Part shown: piece after piece, positions 60,576 through 64,000 of the stretch
How positions within the stretch are numbered: position 1 is the first letter of the stretch
Layout: every line of letters starts with the position of its first letter
Assembly (NCBI RefSeq): GCF_000403645.1
Contig: NC_021313.1
Coordinates: 1,569,014-1,633,013, forward strand
DNA length: 64,000 bases
Source of the DNA: Salinarchaeum sp. Harcht-Bsk1
Lineage (GTDB): Archaea; Halobacteriota; Halobacteria; Halobacteriales; Salinarchaeaceae
Direction: 5' to 3'
Position numbers and translations under genes: made by a program
Notes under the pieces: generated by a model
What the model was told of the DNA's origin: nothing
Database searches by the model: none
What the model saw: the letters and a program-made list of their open reading frames with translations, nothing else

Positions 60576-60782
60576 ATGGCAGAGAGTAGCGTGGATGAGG
60601 GACCGATCCAGTCGGTGTCGACGCGGATCCGACTCGACGGCGGATCGGGCGAGTGCGAGGCCTGCGGCGGGAGCATCGAAGGGGGCGAACGGTTCAAAGT
60701 TGCAGCGGTCCGGACTGGTGGCCGGATCGTCTATCACGACTTCTGCGGCGGCGATTGCATCGACAACTGGCAGACAGCGTGA
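60576..60782 (+). CDS. small zinc-finger-like protein
   Basis: The 68-residue protein (MAESSVDEGPIQSVSTRIRL) has CEACGGSIEGGERF followed by KVAAVRTGGRIVYHDFCGGD and CIDNW. This gives C-x2-C, then an H-x2-C-x3-C set that could bind zinc. The TATA spacing favours this ATG over one eight codons upstream. Such short zinc fingers are common in haloarchaea; the partner is unknown. Confidence 0.75.
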   Translation: MAESSVDEGPIQSVSTRIRLDGGSGECEACGGSIEGGERFKVAAVRTGGRIVYHDFCGGDCIDNWQTA

Positions 60783-60929
60783 GGATTCTCGTCGGGGGAT
60801 CACGGCCGAACAGCGACGGCAATAGGTAGGGTACCCGTCCGGGCAGCGATCGGACCACCGGGCGCTACCGGAACCGTTCGCGAGGTGGGTCCGACTTGAA
60901 ACGGAAACGCCGAGCGAGACCCCTCGCCG

Positions 60930-62039
60930 TCACTCCCCGTCGTCCGGGTTCGCGTGGCCGCCGTAGTCCTCCCGAGTCGCGGCAGGTTGGGTCTCGAGCC
61001 AGCTCAATCGGCCGTCCTGTGGCGGCTCCGGCGGCGGCGTGTCCCGGCCGAGCGCGTCGTAGTGGGCGTCGAACGCGCGAATCATCGCGGCGAACAGGCC
61101 GACCACGAGCGGGCCGACGAACAGGCCCACCGCGCCGAGGCTGTAGATGCCGCCGATGACGCCGACGAGGATGACGCCGGGGTTCACGTCCGCCGACTGG
61201 TCGATGGCGATCGAGCGCAGGTAGTTGTCGACGAGACTCACCACGACGAGGCCCCAGAGGAAGAGAAACGCCGCCATGCGCGGCTCGCCGACGAGGTAGA
61301 GGTAGCCGGCAGCCGGGCCCCACACGAGGAAGGCACCGACGACCGGCAGGAGCGCCGTGATCACCATCACGGCCGACCAGAAGATCGGGCTGGGGACCCC
61401 GGCGACGAAGAGGCCGACGCCGCCGACGATCCCCTGGACGAAGGCCACGAAGATGTGGCCGGCGACCACGCCCCAGGCCATCCGGTCCATCCGGGAAGCG
61501 ATCTCGTGGGCGACGGCGTCGTCGAGCGGCGCCGTCGAGACGGTCCACTGGACGAAGTCGGGGCCGTCGAGCAGCACGTAGTACACGAGGAAGAGCACGA
61601 GCGTGAACCCGAGCAGGACCGTCGTGACGTAGGAGAAGATCTCGACGCCGTTGCCGTAGAGGAAGTCGCCGAGCAGCGTCCCGAAATCACCGGTCACGCT
61701 GGCGAGATCGACGCTCTCGCCCGTGGTCGATTCGAGCTCCGTTTCGATCGCCTGGAAGTTCAGCGACGACTCACCGGCGGCGAGGTCCTGGGCGTCCTGA
61801 TAGACCACGTAGCCGATGTAGACGAGCGGAGCGATGATCGCGACGGCCGCCGTCGCGATGACGGTGATCGCGGCCGGCCGCTCGCCGACGTGGGGCGCCA
61901 GCCGGGTGTGGAGTGGCCGGAGGACGTAGCCCAGCAGGAGTGCGCCGAGGACGTAGTTCAGGAACGGTAGCAGGACGTAGAAGCTCGCCACCGCCGTGGC
62001 GACGAGGAGCACGAGGAGGAACGCCTGCTCTCGATTCAT
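60930..62039 (-). CDS. AI-2E-family transporter
   Basis: The 369-residue membrane protein has two N-terminal helices (EQAFLLVLLVATAVASFYVL; LPFLNYVLGALLLGYVLRPL), a central soluble region and a cluster of hydrophobic segments (about 215-330, VVAGHIFVAFVQGIVGGVGL, LFLWGLVVVSLVDNYLRSIA). It is the AI-2E/PerM pattern of about seven to eight helices. Substrates of archaeal members are unknown; the autoinducer name is historical. The acidic end contains DTPPPEPPQDGRLSWLETQP. Confidence 0.88.
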   Translation of the reverse strand: MNREQAFLLVLLVATAVASFYVLLPFLNYVLGALLLGYVLRPLHTRLAPHVGERPAAITVIATAAVAIIAPLVYIGYVVYQDAQDLAAGESSLNFQAIETELESTTGESVDLASVTGDFGTLLGDFLYGNGVEIFSYVTTVLLGFTLVLFLVYYVLLDGPDFVQWTVSTAPLDDAVAHEIASRMDRMAWGVVAGHIFVAFVQGIVGGVGLFVAGVPSPIFWSAVMVITALLPVVGAFLVWGPAAGYLYLVGEPRMAAFLFLWGLVVVSLVDNYLRSIAIDQSADVNPGVILVGVIGGIYSLGAVGLFVGPLVVGLFAAMIRAFDAHYDALGRDTPPPEPPQDGRLSWLETQPAATREDYGGHANPDDGE

Positions 62040-62141
62040 GTGGATCCGTGCGTGGAGTGGTGGCTTAAAACCAGGTGCGCCGTCACAGACGGAGAAGTCG
62101 CGTCGATGCAGCCAGCGCGATGCCGCACTCGGGCCAGTCGG

Positions 62142-62594
62142 TCACAGCTCGCGTTCGTACACCGTCCCGAACGGCTCCATGCCGACGTGCTCGTAGAAGG
62201 CCGCAGCCTCGTCGTTGTCCGCGGCACAGACGAGCGCGACGTGGTCGCAATCCCGCGTCTCGCCCCAGGTCTCCAGCGCGTCGAGCAGCGCTTCGCCGTG
62301 GCCCTCGCCACGGTGGGCCTCGTCGACCACGAGGTCGTGAATCCACAGGCTCCGCTCGTGGTGGACGACGGTCTGGACGTAGACGCCGGCGACCGCGACG
62401 AGCGATTCGGCGCTTGCGCCGCGGGCGTCGGCATCCCCGCCGGTCGCTTTGGCGAACCAGCCCAGGAGCCGGTAGTCGTCCTCGTCCCGCCAGGATCGCA
62501 CGAACGCCTCGTCGACGTAGCTCCAGAGCTGGCGAAGGATCGGGACGGCGCGCTCCCACTCGGCGTCGGTCGTCAGTTCCCGGAGTTCGGCCAT
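62142..62594 (-). CDS. GNAT-family N-acetyltransferase
   Basis: The 150-residue enzyme transfers an acetyl group from acetyl-CoA to an amine. The conserved CoA-binding strand and loop are VVDEAHRGEGHGEALLDALE (R/Q-x-x-G-x-G/A type), preceded by VAGVYVQTVVHHERSLWIHD and followed by VALVCAADNDEAAAFYEHVG. The substrate is not known. It lies between the AI-2E gene and the helicase, all on the minus strand, with gaps of about 100 bp. Confidence 0.9.
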   Translation of the reverse strand: MAELRELTTDAEWERAVPILRQLWSYVDEAFVRSWRDEDDYRLLGWFAKATGGDADARGASAESLVAVAGVYVQTVVHHERSLWIHDLVVDEAHRGEGHGEALLDALETWGETRDCDHVALVCAADNDEAAAFYEHVGMEPFGTVYEREL

Positions 62595-62698
62595 CGAGCG
62601 ACGATGCGGGAGCTACGGTGAAAATCCTCCGTACGGTGTGCCAGGCAGTGCCAGCGGGAGTCGACGGCTGCAGGCCGGACCTCGGCAGCGAGACGCCG

Positions 62699-64000
62699 TC
62701 ACTCCGCGGCCCAGTCGCTCGATGCCAGCTCCCCGGGCGCGTCGACGTGGACCTCCCGGACGTCGACGCCCTTGCCCGCGAGGTGGCGAGTGCGCTGGCG
62801 GGCGAACTCCTCTTCCTCGGTGCCGGTCGTCGCGAGCACGTAGACCTGGGCCTTCCCGGCGGGGCGCATCGTGCGGCCCGCGCGCTGGGCGCCCTGGCGG
62901 CGGGAGCCGCCGAGCCCGGAGGCGACGATGGCGACCTCGGCCTCCGGGAGGTCGATGCCCTCGTCGCCGACCCGGGAGACGACGAGCGTGCCGAGGTCGC
63001 CGGCGCGGAACGACGACAGGAGCCGCTCGCGTTCGGCGTGGCGGGTCTCACCGGAGAGGAAGGGTGCGTCGATGGCGTCGGCGATCGCCTCGCCCTGGTC
63101 GAGGTAGTCCACGAACACGAGCGACTGCTGGGTCGGGTGCTCGGCGAGCAGCGCCTCGACGTGGGCGATCTTCGCGGGGTTCGTGGCTGCCGCCTGCCGG
63201 CGCTCGTGACCGTGGCTGGCGGCGTACTCGTCCTGGGCGGTGACCGTTGCGGCGTCGGGGCCCGATTCTGGCGGTTTCGTCGGGACGCTCGCGTCGGTGG
63301 GTCCAGCATCGGGGTCGGTTCCGGTGGCTGTCTCGTCACCGGCAGCCGCCGAATCTGTCGCATCCGGCTCCGTGTCTGCGGACTCCGCCGCCTCCGCCCG
63401 CTCGGGCCAGGGGACGAAGTGCAGCTCCAGTTCGGGCTCGGCGACGTAGCCGGCGTCGAAGAGCTGGTCCCAGTCGGTGCCGATCGGCGGGCCGATCAAC
63501 GTGTAGATGTCGGCCTCGTCGTCGCCCTCGCGGACGGGCGTGGCGGAGAGGCCGAGGCGGTGTCGGGACTGGAGGTCCGCGCTGCGGCGGTAGACCGGCG
63601 CCGGGACGTGGTGGGCCTCGTCGAACAGGAGGAGGCCCCACTCGCGGGACTCGAAGAGTTCCCGGTGGCGGTCCATTCCCGCGACGTGGTAGGTCGCGAT
63701 CGTGATCGGGCGGACCTGCTTCGTGCCGCCGTGGTACTCGCCGACCTGCTCGGGCTCCAGGGTGGTGTGGGTCAGCAGCTCCTCGCGCCACTGCGAGACG
63801 AGTTCGCGGCTCGGGACGAGCAGCAGCGTCTCCCCGCCGATCGCGCTCATGATCCCCATCGCGGCGACGGTCTTGCCCGAGCCGGGCGGCCCGACGAGCA
63901 CGCCGGCGCCAGCGTCCTCGAAGCGCTCGACCCAGTCCTGCTGGTAGTCCCGGAGCTGGAGGTTCAGGTCGAACTCGACGGGCTCGCCGGATTCGAGGTC
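62699..64000 (-). CDS. DEAD/DEAH-box helicase of the XPB/Rad25 type (5' end outside window)
   Basis: The visible 433 codons contain a Q-like LNLQLRDYQQDWVERF, Walker A GPPGSGKT, motif Ib LLLVPSRELVSQWREELL, Walker B LLLFDEAHHV, motif III LGLSATP and motif V/VI VVSRVGDEGIDLPEAEVAI and GAQRAGRTMRPAGKAQVYVL. The arrangement fits XPB/Rad25-like DNA helicases used in repair or restriction. A long acidic, low-complexity insert lies between the two RecA folds (about 55 residues, DTEPDATDSAAAGDETATGT and similar). The start codon lies beyond the right edge. Confidence 0.88.
   Translation of the reverse strand, partial: DLESGEPVEFDLNLQLRDYQQDWVERFEDAGAGVLVGPPGSGKTVAAMGIMSAIGGETLLLVPSRELVSQWREELLTHTTLEPEQVGEYHGGTKQVRPITIATYHVAGMDRHRELFESREWGLLLFDEAHHVPAPVYRRSADLQSRHRLGLSATPVREGDDEADIYTLIGPPIGTDWDQLFDAGYVAEPELELHFVPWPERAEAAESADTEPDATDSAAAGDETATGTDPDAGPTDASVPTKPPESGPDAATVTAQDEYAASHGHERRQAAATNPAKIAHVEALLAEHPTQQSLVFVDYLDQGEAIADAIDAPFLSGETRHAERERLLSSFRAGDLGTLVVSRVGDEGIDLPEAEVAIVASGLGGSRRQGAQRAGRTMRPAGKAQVYVLATTGTEEEEFARQRTRHLAGKGVDVREVHVDAPGELASSDWAAE

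Overview
The window comes from a haloarchaeon (class Halobacteria). It is GC-rich and its proteins are strongly acidic. Many genes have a TATA-like box (for example TTTATC) about 25-28 bases before the start codon, which suggests leaderless transcripts. Recognisable archaeal or haloarchaeal markers include CarS (archaeal ether lipids), an HVO_0234-type beta-propeller, a DUF63 membrane protein, a bacterio-opsin-activator-type regulator, Tat-type signal peptides and small zinc-ribbon proteins. The genus cannot be fixed from this sequence alone. Nearly the whole window is ordinary chromosome: no rRNA, CRISPR, transposase, integrase or plasmid gene is visible, and there are two tRNAs.

Layout. 1-11.8 kb: partial alpha/beta hydrolase, Bat-type regulator, guaB, riboflavin reductase arfC, an HNH-like protein, a DMT transporter, small proteins, a metallo-beta-lactamase-fold hydrolase, serA and thrC. 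11.8-19.9 kb: repeat element A, a TrmB-type regulator, a PAP2 lipid enzyme, a beta-propeller, a CNNM/CBS membrane protein, a phosphate permease and small proteins. 20-27.9 kb: a secreted DUF4397 protein, a cupin coupled to an unknown gene, cstA, an ArsA/Get3-type ATPase with a small helical neighbour, element B and prs. 28-37.3 kb: two tandem HEYVH peptidase paralogues, ileS, element C and thiC. 37.3-45.9 kb: small membrane proteins, a TrmB-sensor-like protein without a DNA-binding domain, a gene-poor stretch, a two-domain VOC protein, an enolase-superfamily dehydratase, element D, an RraA-like protein and a TraB-like protein. 46-54.9 kb: a family 3 glycoside hydrolase, tRNA-Gln, a lipoprotein, a zinc ribbon, DUF63, tRNA-Leu with scars of its 3' end, a second TrmB-sensor-like protein divergent from a histidine kinase, and ilvE. 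55-64 kb: DUF502, a Tat-exported fibre protein with a self-processing S74 domain coupled to a membrane-anchored surface protein, proline dehydrogenase, carS, a zinc-finger protein, an AI-2E-type permease, an acetyltransferase and a partial XPB-like helicase.

The most unusual signals are not ordinary genes. (1) Four dispersed copies (A-D, about 410-505 bp) of a noncoding element share nested inverted repeats and a conserved core. All four lie upstream of genes and none lies between convergent gene ends. (2) Short perfect hairpins have been inserted in frame in two unrelated genes, ileS and the HNH-like gene, giving the same peptide pieces (EARSAS and SSGQSPR); similar mini-hairpins occur inside the noncoding elements. 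(3) A two-gene operon encodes a Tat-signal, YadA-head-like, S74-terminated fibre and an anchored surface protein. (4) Two stand-alone TrmB-type sensor domains lack a helix-turn-helix, and one is divergent from a histidine kinase whose receiver-like domain has lost its phospho-acceptor aspartate.

Housekeeping genes cover purine and PRPP synthesis (guaB, prs), amino acids (serA, thrC, ilvE, proline dehydrogenase), cofactors (thiC, arfC), translation (ileS, two tRNAs) and lipids (carS, PAP2). They are mostly single transcription units separated by regulatory or repeat-filled gaps.
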